Shown: positions 9,855-20,810, numbered from the stretch's first letter. The stretch: DNA of 64,000 nt from Pseudeuparius sepicola (GCA_963920635.1 OY987298.1:146170257-146234256); one strand, 5' to 3'. Made by a program: numbers and translations. Notes: generated from the letters alone by a model not told the origin.

Positions 9855-9950
9855 TGCCCTGTTAGTATGTATGTATGTATGTATGTATGTATGTATGTAT
9901 GTATGTATGTATGTATGTATGTGTGGGTCGAATCTTGCAAGCTGAATTAT
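9855..9950 (-). repeat. (GTAT)n microsatellite inside a tail copy of the 122-bp repeat family
   Basis: About 14 units of GTAT run from 9865 to 9920. They are flanked by CCTGTTAG on the left and TGTGGGTCGAATCTTGCAAG on the right. On the minus strand this is the tail of the repeat at 1-420: CTTGCAAGATTC, CCCACA, then CATAC units, then TAACAGG. Copy 1 has about three CATA units there and the 29.8-kb copy has none, so the microsatellite grew from a seed carried by the element. Confidence 0.8.
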
Positions 9951-10069
9951 TTACTTGTTATTCATATAATCGAGCATATAATAATATACAGGGTGTCCCA
10001 GGTTTTTAATCAATACTTTGACATTTTGTCGACAAACTTATTGTAAGGTGGGTTGCTCATATATAATCA

Positions 10070-11068
10070 GACAGGGTGTCTACTTTTAAGTGTATACAAA
10101 TCGATAAAAAATGTATTTTGTGAGATATTTTCAAAAACCTTTTTTTGTTCGAAAGGTTTTCTAAAAACGCTTCTTTTGACGTTTTTACTTTTGTCAAAAT
10201 GCAAATCCAGGGACGGCTACGATTTTTTTATACCCCGATTTTCACAAAAACCATTTAGCGATTTTTTTATTTAAAATCTGACACAACAGCGTTAATCCGG
10301 ACACCCCAAAACCCCCATATACTAAATTTGAACAAAAAATGTAGAGGGTGTTCGGTTCCACACCGTGTTAAAGTTGAGCAAAATAGGGACTTCAAAGGCA
10401 CCTGGCGAGTCAAGCGTGCCATGGAATTATTTCAAAACAGTGGAAGAATTAACAGGACCGCCCAAAGTGTTGATGGAAGAAAATGCAAGAAGAAATATAT
10501 AGGATGTTTTTCTCTACAGCGTCTCAAATTTTCGATTGTTTTCGAATTTTATGCTGGTCAGATTTGCCTTGGATTATTGAAACAATGTTACTAAATGTAA
10601 AATAAATTAAATTTTACCAAAACATCAACAAATAAAATACTTAAGTCTTAAGTTATCGAGGTTTTCTCAATATAATCGCCTTCTAAGGTTATACATTTGT
10701 CAATATACGCTTTTTAATGTTACAAACAACATTTACACAAGGGAAATGACTGAATGACTCTTTATATATATATTTTAATTTAATTTATTTTACATTACAT
10801 TTTTTGTTCAAATTTAGTATGAGGGTTTTGGGGTGTCCTGATTAACGCTGTTGTGTCAGATTTTAAATAAAAAAATCGCTAAATGGTTTTTGTGAAAATC
10901 GGGGTATGAAAAAAATCGTAACCGTCCCTGGATGTGCATTTTGACAAAAGTAAAAACGTCAAAAGAAGCGTTTTTTGAAGACCTTCCGAACAAAAAAAGG
11001 TTTTTGAAAATATCTCACAAAATACATTTTTTATCGATTTATATTCACTTAAAAGTAGACACCCTGTA
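10070..11068. mobile_element. Palindromic element, CAGGGTGTCTAC family
   Basis: Arms of roughly 260 bp run from ACAGGGTGTCTACTTTTAAG (10071) and back to CTTAAAAGTAGACACCCTGTA (ending 11068). Shared landmarks are the TTTTTTGTTCGAAAGG block, CAAATCCAGGGACGG and AAATCTGACAC. The middle (about 10340-10790) is unrelated, low-information sequence with weak inverted pairs. A third relative lies at 20939-22174. No coding is present. Confidence 0.75.
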
Positions 11069-11075
11069 GGTACTA

Positions 11076-11257
11076 AAGTTCTTCGTTTCTGAGATACAGG
11101 GCGTTGTAGTTCTCTTTTTGGAAATTTACATCTTCAGCTTATACTCCATCCCCAAAACCACAGCAGTGCCAAATTTCAGTTCAGCGGCTTGATTATTACC
11201 ATAAGTCAATTTCAAAACGAGAAATACAACGCCCTGTATCTCAGCAACGAAGAACTT
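11076..11257. repeat. Short inverted repeat (GATACAGGGCGTTGTAGTTCTC)
   Basis: AAGTTCTTCGTTTCTGAGAT at 11076 and following ACAGGGCGTTGTA face TACAACGCCCTGTATCTCAG and AACGAAGAACTTT at 11225-11257. A related sequence, with CACAGCAGTGCCAAATTTCA, lies at 56560-56690. Confidence 0.7.
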
Positions 11258-11399
11258 TAGATCCTATGTTTATAATGAGCAACCCACTTTAAAATGCGTT
11301 TTTCTGCAAAGTCCTGATCGAAAAACCTCGGATATACAATTTGGAACAATGTCATTTGTTAGTATTGATCTACTTATAATAATAGGTATTTTGTGGGGT

Positions 11400-11650
11400 T
11401 TTCCCGATTATTTGTCCGTGGGACACGTCACACGGAACGCACTCTACGCCCCCCCCTCCTTCCCCCCGAACAATACCGACCGACAGCCGGCACCTGCGGC
11501 CGCCGCCGGCTGAGCCACAAGTGGGAGGGGGTGGGGAGGGGGCGGAGGTGTGTGTGGAGGGGGAGGGGGCGGCGGGTCGGATTCCACGGCCGCCCCTGAT
11601 CGTGATTGACGCTCTCTTCTCTTCTGGCCAGAGGCAGGCCACATCCGAGC
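11400..11650. other. GC/CpG-rich island
   Basis: This is a CpG-rich block with G-rich runs (GGGAGGGGGTGGGGAGGGGG near 11522). The G runs have quadruplex potential. Open frames are low-complexity (poly-P, poly-G/R) and not credible proteins. It may be unique host DNA between repeats. Confidence 0.4.
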
Positions 11651-12200
11651 TACCTGCGATTTTATGATGGTTTCTGGATTCTGGGAATAACGAGAATAGG
11701 TTTTAGCGGTTTATTAAATTTTAAACATTTTTATTTCAGTTAAAATATGATTAAAACATAATAGACATAATAAACATAATAGATACTGATTCGTTACTTG
11801 CCAATATGTGCACATTAAAGAAGTACACAGACAGCTGCTGTCTCCTGTAGTAGACATCGTTTGTCGTTATGTTGGGTAGGGATGTACCGGATCGGGTATT
11901 TGGCCGATCCGGCCGGAACCGGAATTCTGGCCGCCACGGGCGTAGCCAAGGGGGGGGTTTCGGGGGTTCAACCCCCCCCCCCCCCGAAATAAGCAAAATA
12001 TTACCTAATATTATACCGAAAAAATACGAGGAGTGAAGAGTTAAATTATTATTACGTTTGAATATATTATGTAGTAATAGTAGCGCCTAGCGCCATCTTT
12101 TGACGAGAGGCAGACGCAGTTGCAGCCGAACTATTTTGTATTGTAGGGACACTTTGCGTTGTTTCTCGATTATTCGCCACGCCCCTAGGTCGAAATGAGC

Positions 12201-12290
12201 GGAACTTTGTGGAAGTTCGTGGAAGTTTCTGGACGGCTACTGGGCTGCTATATAAGCGGCGCCGCGGCGCGTGACCGCGCTTACGGCAGT
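12201..12290 (+). promoter_or_regulatory. Heat-shock-like promoter (HSE array, TATA box, initiator region)
   Basis: Seven consecutive 5-bp blocks at 12201-12235 alternate nGAAn with nTTCn or near matches; the best run is GGAAG TTTCT GGACG. That is the binding pattern of heat-shock factor trimers. A TATATAA box follows at 12250-12256, at the usual short spacing from the HSEs. A transcription start is expected about 12280-12288 (TTACGGCAGTATTG). The leader after it is A-rich with repeated GTGAA words (AAAAGTGAAAAGTGGTGAA), like insect Hsp70 leaders. A strong splice donor context, CGTGTAAGTGAG, lies at 12363. The function is inferred from pattern; it drives the same strand as the transposase remnant. 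Confidence 0.65.
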
Positions 12291-12445
12291 ATTGTTCCAT
12301 GCGAACTCGAAGCGAATAAAAGTGAAAAGTGGTGAACGAATAGTGAAGAGAATTAAGTGTACCGTGTAAGTGAGTAATTTTAGTGCACTGTTATTCGATG
12401 ACCTTGTTAAGGATAGATACGTGAATCATTATTACTGTCGAAAAA

Positions 12446-12876
12446 TGGAGGGGAAAAAAGGAAGGGTGATAAACCTAAAGGTATGGACTACTGGAAAAAG
12501 TGGTGTAGTCAAGGTCAAGGGGTTTCTAATAAAGAAACAAATTTGGATTTAGCTATCAAAGCTTCAGCTACCTTGCATGCTGATAAGAAGACTGCCTACC
12601 CCGAAATCTAGTTTGGAATGCCTAGATATGTGCGATAAAAACCTTTATCCTAATATTTACACATTACTACAAATCTTGGCTACCATTCCTGTATCCACTG
12701 CTACCCCACAAAGGTCTTTCTCGAGCCTAAGGAGACTGAAAAACTATTTACGAAACACTACAAGTGAAAACAGACTTAATGGTTTGGCTCTAATGAACAT
12801 TCACTATGGAACAGAAATTCATGCAGATGAAGTAGTGGATATATTTAAAAGAAAAAGCCGAAGATTTCTTCTTTAA
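12446..12876 (+). pseudogene. hAT transposase remnant (N-terminal scrap plus dimerisation domain)
   Basis: The clear part is 12577-12876, whose frame includes YPNIYTLLQILATIPVSTA, RSFSSLRRLKNYLR and ENRLNGLALMNIH. This is the hallmark C-terminal hAT dimerisation domain, with the usual ...LKNYLR...RL.GLA...H pattern and stop. Upstream, between 12457 and 12609, a different phase encodes GDKPKGMDYWKKWCSQGQG and more, ending in ...TAYPEI; this joins the C-terminal frame only after a frameshift. The ATG at 12446 is in yet another phase next to a homopolymer. The RNase-H-like catalytic core is missing, so the product cannot cut DNA. Confidence 0.8.
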
Positions 12877-13199
12877 TGGTTTTAGATTTAGCGCAGAGGA
12901 ACGAAATTAATTTATCCATTTCATTTAAAGTTAAGAACTTTATAAATATGTCGTAGTTTTTCGGATGAATATATAGATATTAAATTTCATGTAAGTATAT
13001 TTTTGTTGTTTTATTTACTACAAACTAAACCCCCCCCAAAACTAAATCCTGGCTACGCCCGTGCTGGCCGCTAGTCGGACCGGACCACCGGAATTCCGGC
13101 CGGACCAGGACCTAAATAGAAGTTTTTCAAATTTCAAAAACTTCGATAATTTTGTTCTATACCAAAATATTTACAAGAGACTATTTTCGGAAATTGGTA

Positions 13200-13612
13200 A
13201 CAAACAGAGAGCACGCAAAGGTGGGAATAAATTCGGTAAAATGTTGTACTGTTCGATTAAAAATTAAGCCTGCTTAGATACATTCGTCTTATAAAGACAT
13301 ATCTAAAAACTTAATAATATATGTTAAATTTAAAATTTATGAATTTTTTTTATGTAATAAATTATTATCATTTGCGTACCGATACAAGGAAAGTGCGTTT
13401 TTTTAAATGACGCTATCAAAAATAGTGGTTGCCATTTAAAAAATATATAGATGACGTCATAGCTTGGTTAGTAATGACGTCAGAAAAACGACAAATATGT
13501 CAAAATATGATGCGCCTTTCAAAATTATGTTGGACGTGTCGAAGCGGTTTTTTTATCGCACTGTACAACATTTTACCGAATTTATTTCAACCTTTACGTG
13601 CCCACTGTATAT
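13200..13612. repeat. Inverted-repeat element, 0.4 kb
   Basis: Arms match in opposite orientation: ATTCGGTAAAATGTTGTAC (about 13229) faces TGTACAACATTTTACCGAAT (about 13562), with more pairing outward (CACGCAAAGGTGGG / CAACCTTTACGTG). The loop contains two TGACGTCA-like words at 13452 and 13477. There is no coding potential. Confidence 0.6.
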
Positions 13613-15465
13613 GTTGACAATAAGTGTAGGCTTAATTCTGAAAATGCAGAAAAGCTCTTATTTATTCATCATTCATCACAATCTAAATAAAATAAATTAT
13701 AAATATTAGTTTTTGATTCAAGGGATTTTTATTTTTTTATGTATCTTGGTTTAGAAAAAATGTACCTGCCTATATTGTTGCCTATTCTTTGTGATGTTTT
13801 TTTTATTACCTAGGTATAGGTAAAATGTTACCAGAGTTTATAAAATGCATTTGTTAGAAAATATGATCTGATAAAGTAGAAATGTTTTTCTTGCTTTTTA
13901 CTTATGTTTAACCTACTTTAGAATTTTAGAAAATTCCGGCCAATTGGCCTAATGTTGGGCATATGAAGATTTTTTGAAAATCAATACAAATCGCTTCCGA
14001 ATTCTTATCTTTTGACCCTTATATCTCAGCACGTTTTCTATCATAAAATGTTTGTGCCTTTTTTTGTGAAGTGCATTTTCCGAGTCTAACTTCTGCAAGG
14101 CTTTTGAAATTTCCTCCGTGAGAGATCGGTTTAGTTTTGCTTGTAAATCTTTCCTTTTTACCAAGTATTCAATACAAATACTGTAAGAAATGTCTTTCGT
14201 AGGGTAGCCAAAAAAATATTAAATTTTGAGTTAAAAACATTCTTGTAGTAATATTCGTATGAGACAGGAAAATTTGGATTTGGATTTGTACATCGGATGC
14301 ATTTTTGAAATATTTAATTATTCACTGAGATACCTAATACTTATGAGTTTTTGATAGGCAATAGTGAGATTTACGCCATTTAAATGAGGAAATGTGATCA
14401 AACACTTTTTTTATTTGTATCGTCGTTTATTTTATGTGGTCGGTTTAAATGTTTGCCCCTTTGATCCTTAGGAGCTAAGTTTTTTTTTAGATACCATGGA
14501 TTGCAAGAAACGGCTGATAAAATCAGAAAATAAAAGCCCAATTGTACGAATGGTTTTGCTAATGGGCAAAATAGCGCTTGAGAATAAAATTATTTAGAAA
14601 AATTTCCGGCACGAGTGATATTTTTGTCGAGATTATTTCACGAATACGATTTAATAATTTCTGCATTAATTTTTTCTATGTTTACATTTCCAAAAAGACT
14701 CATTTTGAACGAGTTTATTGACAGCTTCGACTGTAGCGTTGGAGTAAACAAACACGACGCTTGGATATCCAAGGCAAATGCGATTATACCTACACCCTGT
14801 TAGCGTTGGTTTATTTTCTGAATGTGTGCCATAAATTTAAACAGAGACGGAGGTCTAATAACAACAATTTATCAATGTAAAAGCAATATAAATTCATTGC
14901 TTCAATGCTTAATAATACCGCAACATAATTTATAAGCTGCATAATTTAGAACAGTGTAACACCAATTTTAAAAAGAACGTTTTTGTATCGAACAGATTCG
15001 CGGTTGCTAAGCAAGGAAGTGATAATTGCACAAGTGGTATTACCGCTTTGCTTTTGCACAAGTGCAATTATCACTAGCAGAGGCATATGATTGGTTGGAT
15101 TTTTATGGAAGGAGCTACCTTATTGGTTGCAAGCAGTATGAGGGAAATAATCGTTATAAGACCACATAAGTATGCATTTTTGCTCATTTACCGTTTCTCG
15201 TTTCATAAAAGTTTTTAAAATTACCTTTCTCTCTTCGGCAGCGAGATTCTCAAAGCATTCCCTCACAATCCGGTCCTGCTTCGTGTGTTGCTATTTTTAA
15301 CCTTTTCCTTTTCTCAGTCTTTTCGCAAAGAATGTTTCGGGACTACTATCATTGACACTAATTTTTATTTTGTCGCTTTTCACGAAAATACTCTCCTCAC
15401 ACTCACAGCTAATAGGAAACTGCATAAAATACATACACGGCTACCAACATACTAAGGCAAAATAA
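13613..15465. other. Gene-free 1.85-kb stretch
   Basis: This is A/T-rich sequence with no protein-like frame. The only clear structure is a hairpin at 15020-15075 (GTGATAATTGCAC facing GTGCAATTATCAC). A relative of the CCGG repeat touches the region at 13932. The minus-strand frame at 13949-14164 is lysine-rich and has no recognisable domain. Confidence 0.4.
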
Positions 15466-16254
15466 AGAAGATGTTCAAATTACATATTCACATACATTTC
15501 TTTACACTATAATAATAATGGACTAATTACAACAAATTGGTACACTAAAGATATCTGGTCACAGAGATATATAAATTTTAATTCCAACGTACCTCTAAAC
15601 CACAAAAAGAATGTTATTAACAGCTTAACTGACAGAGCGATTGTTCTATCACATGGTAATAATAGGCCACAAAATTTAAAAAAAGTTAAAGACGCTTTAA
15701 TTCTTAATGACTATCCTCCAACATTTTTTAATCCTATTATTAAAAAAAGAATACATCAAATATACAACAGATCGCCTTGTCCACAAACGAATAACGGTAA
15801 CCGGAATACTTATATAACCTTGCCATATATTGAAGGTGTTTCGGATGGTATCCAGAAGATTTTAATGAAATATGGAATCTCAGTTGCCTTTAAACCTTTC
15901 AATACCACCAACAAGTTTTTCACAAAATTAAAACCAAAAATAGAAGACAAAAATAAATCCAACCTTATATATAAATTTAAGTGTAGCGATTGTCCGGCTA
16001 CTTATGTGGGTCAGACAAAACAATATTTGCATAAACGTTTGTATAAGCACCAGTATGATATCAGATCAAACAATGGTTTCGCTACTGCACTTAGTAAACA
16101 TGCTCTGGAGCATTCTCATTCTTTCGATTTTTTAAATCCTAAAATTATGGCTACCTTTTTGCCACCTTTCAACTTTTACTACTCTTCTGTTTTGCTTTTT
16201 GAATTATATAATTTTAAAGGGGGTACAATTTCGTTAGATGTTTTTAAGAAATGA
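15466..16254 (+). pseudogene. Penelope-like element: end of RT plus GIY-YIG endonuclease
   Basis: One open frame runs from just after a stop at 15463 to a TGA at 16252-16254. The Penelope part starts about 15511 (NNNGLITTNWYTKD), with NFNSNVPLNHKKNVINSL then DRAIVLSH, the thumb/linker signature of these reverse transcriptases. PYIEGVSDGIQKIL follows and then a GIY-YIG module at residues KFKCSDCPATYVGQTKQYL, HKRLYKHQ and a later HALEHSHSF. It carries the paired cysteines and downstream histidines expected of the family. The RT catalytic core is absent, so the copy is 5'-truncated. The visible part is uninterrupted, which suggests moderate age. Confidence 0.85.
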
Positions 16255-16725
16255 AAATTCCTATGATCATTATTATTATTGTACTTTTCGTTTAGCGCCA
16301 AGAATTAGATTTTTATACCTTTTTTTACCTGTTTTTGCTACGCTTTTTACTACGTATAAGTTTTTCTTTTATGTGCTGGTATTAATATACTGTTAAATGC
16401 CACACTCCTCATCCGCCCGCTGTATGAATAGCTTCTAACTATTTTCCGTTTATTTAAACAGTAAGAAATGTAAAACTTAACCTGCAAAACTACGACTTGT
16501 AAGTATCTATGCTTTTGAAGCTGTACATATAAGATAAGATACCCAAAAAAGAGAAAAAATTTGTGATTTTTCCAATTTTGTTTTAGGACGTTTAAATTGT
16601 AAATCAATTTTAAGATTTTTTAAAGGTGTATTGTCTTTTTAATCTGAAGATGGCTGTTGAAATGTAATGCCGAAACGAACGTAATAAAGAACTACTGATT
16701 AATTAAATGGTGGTCGAATACCCAG
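15511..16725 (+). mobile_element. 5'-truncated Penelope-like retroelement
   Basis: The unit comprises the coding remnant, about 450 bp of 3' untranslated DNA and a terminal segment with GAAGATGGCTGTTG, GCCGAAACGAACG and GGTCGAATACCCAGGAAA. The same tail occurs on the minus strand at 1094-1200. No target duplication was identified. Confidence 0.75.
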
Positions 16726-17056
16726 GAAAACAAAATCCAATTACATATTCGGGCATTCCCCGTTTTTCCCGTGAACTCTACCGACATTCCTCCTTTTTCC
16801 CCGTCATATGCATATCTCGCGACTGTCTGCTGTTTTTCCCTAGGACTCAGTTGTAGGACAAAATTTAGGCTACTCTCAAACAGATGAGATACTAATTCAA
16901 TTTCACCTAATGAATGACATTCCCGTTTTTCCGCTGTGGTCTTACTCGTTTCCACACCACCCACGAGGCAGAGTTGAGCGGTCTTTTTTCAACGTGGTGT
17001 CCCCGCTTCAGACCTAATCCTCATTCCAGGATTGCATGGACGTTTTCTGGACGTTT
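16726..17056. other. Short gene-free stretch
   Basis: There are pyrimidine-rich words such as CCCCGTTTTTCCCGTG and TTTTTCCCCGTC, but no recognisable gene or repeat. Confidence 0.35.
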
Positions 17057-17064
17057 GCTTTACA

Positions 17065-18107
17065 CAGGGACTCTTTGAAATAAGGGGACCCAGCATGTCA
17101 CTGTCTATCACATAGGAAAAGTGAAGCCTTGAGGGGAAGTTTGTTTTCTGTTTCTGTATACTCCAAGGAGACCACAAGGGGGCTGGTACAAGGTTATGCT
17201 ATATGTCAGTGTCCAACTGCCATCAGGTTTTATGTAACATGCCAGTGCCATAGATTTTAAAGGAGGCAAAATATTTCCCATCATAATTCATAACTGATAA
17301 CTTTTAAGTTTTCTAACTTCCAGATGTGTCAATTAAAGGTAATGCGGCCGCCTGTAGTATTACCATTAATTGCAACCAGATTTTTTCTGTATCACCTTTA
17401 GTAACCCTACAGTTCCCATTATGTAGGCATTACGTATAAGTAGGTAGTTCAAAACAAAAATCGTATTTCGAAAATTTTAAATTATTAAGCAGGTAGCTTC
17501 CGTCAGGTCTTTTTTAAAGAGTTTTTAATATACGACTACAAGTTTATTTTAAGTTAGGAGGTACCTACTAGACCTAATCTTATTAGTCCATCCCGAAATC
17601 TGCGAAAGTTCTTTGGGTAGATACATTCAACAAGGGAAGAAAGTTCAAGTATACATTATTACAATTGGGTTGAGGAACCTGGTAAGAAGGTGCAATAGCG
17701 ACAAATTCTTAAATAATATAAATAAGCAAAATCGGCACTGACTTACCATACTTATTACTTAAATTCGTGGAAATAATTGCTGGAAATAAATTTCAACTCA
17801 AAAATAAATTTACTTCATTTGACAGTTGCCATATTCTGCACTTATAGACATAACGTTCTCAAGTCTAATTTTTAGAAATCATGGAAACCATTATTAATTT
17901 TTACTAACAATCAAAGTACCTATTAAATTCATAGATTCTACCACAGAAAATATATCGTAGTAGTAGTAGGCATATATCGTAGTATATTTTCTGTGATTCT
18001 ACAATAAAATGGCATACTTGACATCACTGATACCACTAGAATGAGGAAAGAATAGGCCTCACTTTGGAAAGTATAATGCTGGGTCCCCTTACTGTAAGGA
18101 GTCCCTG
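17065..18107. mobile_element. hAT-type MITE with CAGGGACTC ends
   Basis: Inverted ends CAGGGACTCTTTGAAATAAG and, from the right, CAGGGACTCCTTACAGTAAG continue into GGGGACCCAGCAT in both. The flanks are GCTTTACA (17057-17064) and GCTTTAGA (18108-18115), an 8-bp duplication with one mismatch. The interior is 1 kb of non-coding DNA, including a hairpin about 17936-18001 (CAGAAAATATATCGTAG facing CTACGATATATG / ACAGAAAATATA). Confidence 0.75.
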
Positions 18108-18231
18108 GCTTTAGAATCTCGTTCGAGATCTCGTTCGTCTACCATTACCAAAGTCTCATTACCTCCAATAAGTCTGCCTGCAGGGTACCTATATTCTGGT
18201 TGATTACAATGCACGAAGAAAGCAGTGTACT

Positions 18232-19890
18232 TACAGTGTGTCCCACTTAAGGACTGACCACCCCTGTAAAATTTTTATTTATAGCTCGATTTTGATAAAC
18301 TTTTTTTTGTTGGATAGAGCTTCAAAAATGGCATCAAACACATAATTCAGGTGCCTAGTGCGTTAAAGTCATGGCCCACTGAGACGGTGTTTTAGCGCTG
18401 AAATTTCGAGAAGTACTATTAGGGATTTTTTTAGAGGAAAATTAATGCCAGATTCTTATTCAGCGTTGTTCGAAACCCAAATGTACCAATTTGCATTACC
18501 ATAGCTTTACAGGGTGTTTCAAAATTTTTAGTGCCCCACTTAATTAGTGTACCCCTATAAAATTTTTATTTTTAGCTCGATTTCCATAAACTTTTTTTTT
18601 GTTGGATAGAGCTTCAATAATGGCAATAAACGCATAATTCTGGTACCTCGTGCCTTAAATTCATGGCTCACTGAGACGATGTTTTATTGCTGAAATTTCG
18701 AAAAGTACTATTAGGGATTTTTTAGAGGAAAATCAATGCCGGATTCTTATTTAGCGTTGTTCGAAACCCAAATGTACCAATCTGCATTACCATAGCTCTA
18801 CAGGGTGTTTCAAAATTTTTAGTGCCCCACTTAATTAGTGTACCCCTGTAAAATTTTTATTTTTAGCTCGATTTCATAAACCTTTATTTTGTTGGATAGA
18901 GCTTCAATAATGGCATTAAATGCATAATTCAGGTGCCTCGTGCGTTACATTCATGGCGCACTGAGACGAAGTTTTAGTGCTGAAATTTCGAGAAGTACTA
19001 TTAGGGGCTTTTTTAGAGAAAAATTAATGCTAGATTTTTATTCAACGTTGTTGGAAACCCAAACGTACCAATTTGCATTAGAAAATGGAGGACTAACTGA
19101 AATGACTGAAATTTGAGTTTATGTTATGTTGTGTTGTTTATTCATGTATTTGATGATATTAAATTCAATAAAAATTTTGTTCGCTAATAAATTTTTGAAA
19201 GAATATGAGTTCCTCACGAATATTTTAGTGACCAACTTACCAGAAATTAAGAAAATTAATTACAAATTAACACGTTTTTTTGGAACCTCTCACTGATCCG
19301 GCCTTACTTTTCCTTTTAATTTTTTTGGAACACCCTGTAAAGCTACGGTAATGCAAATTGGTACGTTTGGGTTTCCAACAACGCTGAACAAGAAACCGGC
19401 ATTAATTTTCCTCTAAAAAATCCCTAATAGTACTTCTCGAAATTTCAGCACTAAAACACCGTCTCAGTGGGCCATGAATTTAACCTACGAGGCACCTGAA
19501 TTATGCATTTAATGCCATTTTTAAAGTTCTACCCAACAAAAAAAGCTATAAATAAAAATTTTACGGGGTGGTCAGCCCTTAAGTGTGGCAATAAAAATTT
19601 TGAAACCCCCTGTAGAGCTACGGCAATGAAAATTGGTACGTTTGTATTTCGAACAATGCTGAATAAGAATCTGGCATTAATTTTCCTCTAAAAAAAACCC
19701 TAATAGTACTTCTCGAAATTTCAGCACTAAAACACCGTCTCAGTGGGCCATGACTTTAACGCACGAGGCACCTGACTTATGTGTTTGATGCCATTTTTGA
19801 AGCTCTATCCAACAAAAAAAAGTTTATGAAAATCGAGCTATAAATAAAAATTTTACAGGGGTGGTCAGTCCTTAAGTGGGACACACTGTA
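18232..19890. mobile_element. Large palindromic array, TACAGTGTGTCCCACTTAAG family (copy 1)
   Basis: The ends are exact inverses (TACAGTGTGTCCCACTTAAG ... CTTAAGTGGGACACACTGTA). The left arm holds three tandem units of about 300 bp, each running from GCTCGATTT...GTTGGATAGAGCTTC through CACTGAGACG and AGTACTATTAGGGA to GTACCAATTTGCATTA. The right arm holds about two units in inverse orientation. The roughly 200-bp centre (from about 19085) contains GAGTTTATGTTATGTTGTG. There is no transposase. A second copy of the same design lies at 26606-28051. Confidence 0.85.
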
Positions 19891-19979
19891 TATTAATTTC
19901 GGTTTGAGATTCAATAATTATTGTCCCATTAAAACATTTTTTGGTTCGACTTTGCATCTTTAAAAATAACGGGGTTGCG

Positions 19980-20335
19980 GCCTGTCGAACTGATTTTGGG
20001 ACGCCCCGATGCGGTTTTAATATTTCCATTGGTGCGCGCCGGCACGTGAGCTCCTCGCCGGAATCCATCCGACCAGGTAGGGTGGCCGGTGTGGCCGTGG
20101 CCGTGCGCCACGGCAGCAAAAAAGTCGCAGACGGCCGTGGGCGGAAACAAAAGACGGCGCCAGCGCCGGTGGCATCCGATTACCTGGGGGGAGACATGGG
20201 ACGATCCCAGACCTAGATGCCCTCGTTGATTTTTACACGGGGAAAAAGCTTCGGATCTAACGAGAACTGTAACGGAGCGACGTGATGGGGGTGCTGATAA
20301 AGGAAAGAACGAAAAGCTGTTAAGGCTGTAAACGC
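19980..20335. other. GC/CpG-rich unique island
   Basis: This is CpG-rich, non-repetitive DNA (GGTGGCCGGTGTGGCCGTGG, GACGGCCGTGGGCGG). Open frames on both strands are composition-driven. It may be conserved non-coding or promoter-proximal host DNA. Confidence 0.4.
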
Positions 20336-20403
20336 CAAGGTAATAACTGAATGTCACCTCCAATTATTCCTCCGCAATATTATAAATAAAAGATGATGAA
20401 TGA

Positions 20404-20545
20404 CTTTTTATAATGAACGTGGAATCTAGTATAAACCACATGAGTTATAACCTTGTCTATCCAGAGTATCCAGTAATGGATACAAGGAGTCATAAAAAGG
20501 AAGTTCAGCGTCCAGGAACACATTAAGTATGTATTTTTTAAAATC
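20404..20545. repeat. Degenerate relative of the ATGACTCAT hairpin unit
   Basis: AAACCACATGAGTTATAA and GGAGTCATAAAAAGG...AAGTTCAGCGTCC followed by AAAATCGGGAAAC match, in scrambled form, the right half of the hairpin units at 32.2, 32.8 and 58.6 kb. Confidence 0.4.
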
Positions 20546-20655
20546 GGGAAACAATTATTGTTGTGCAAGTTGGTGAATATCGATTTGCTAGATTTGTTTA
20601 CAAAGTTTCAACATACATACATACAAGTCAAGCTAATAAAAGCTTTATAATATAC

Positions 20656-20810
20656 AGTGTGACCCACTTTAAACCGGAACACCCCCATAAAATTCGTATT
20701 TATCATCCGATTTTGATCTAATTTTTTTAACGATAGGGCAAAACTGTAGGGCAAAAGGGCACATTTTATTTTAAAAAACCAATGCCTACTGCGACATATT
20801 TTTTGGCGAA
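20656..20810. repeat. Single arm of a TACAGTGTGACCCAC element
   Basis: It begins TACAGTGTGACCCACTTTAA and runs about 150 bp with the usual ATCCGATTTTGAT and AGGGCAAAA words of palindromic elements. The partner arm is missing: the sequence switches to a reverse transcriptase fragment at 20811. Confidence 0.5.

Larger units (their letters stand above)
9987..11332. mobile_element. Outer inverted-repeat element enclosing a second palindrome
   Basis: The left end TACAGGGTGTCCCAGGTTTTTA and its continuation to GGGTTGCTCAT (10060) is matched in inverse orientation at 11275-11332 (ATGAGCAACCCACTTT ... AAAAACCT). The two arms frame the palindrome 10070-11068 and a short inverted repeat at 11076-11257. 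The right end lacks a clean CCCTGTA terminus. Confidence 0.55.
11935..13063 (+). mobile_element. hAT element with heat-shock-type promoter, internally deleted
   Basis: Ends CACGGGCGTAGCCA and the inverse TGGCTACGCCCGTG are flanked by a perfect 8-bp duplication, CTGGCCGC (11927-11934 and 13064-13071). This is diagnostic of hAT. A G run, then GGGGGTTCAACCCCC and a long C run follow the left end, like the other two G-run hATs in the window. In plus orientation the element holds a promoter block (12201-12290), a 5' leader, and a transposase remnant made of a short N-terminal stretch joined to the C-terminal dimerisation region (12446-12876). At 1.13 kb it is a deletion derivative; autonomous hATs are usually 2.5-4 kb. 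Confidence 0.9.
11876..13115. repeat. CCGG-rich host repeat split by the hAT insertion
   Basis: On the left is GATGTACCGGATCGGG, CCGATCCGGCCGGAACCGG and AATTC; on the right, TAGTCGGACCGGACCACCGG and AATTCCGGCCGGACC. With the hAT element and one copy of CTGGCCGC removed, the two sides form one continuous repeat of CCGG/AATTCCGG words. A stray AATTCCGGCCAATTGGCC lies at 13932. The host repeat's own family is unknown. Confidence 0.55.

Noticed and set aside
11370..11644. Poly-proline and poly-glycine frames
   Set aside because: Composition artefacts of the G/C-run island.
12067..12300. 77-residue minus-strand frame
   Set aside because: Antisense of the promoter region of the hAT element; no protein-like features.
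16692..17177. Minus-strand frames of 90 and 62 residues
   Set aside because: No motifs, interrupted by repeat boundaries; not supported as genes.
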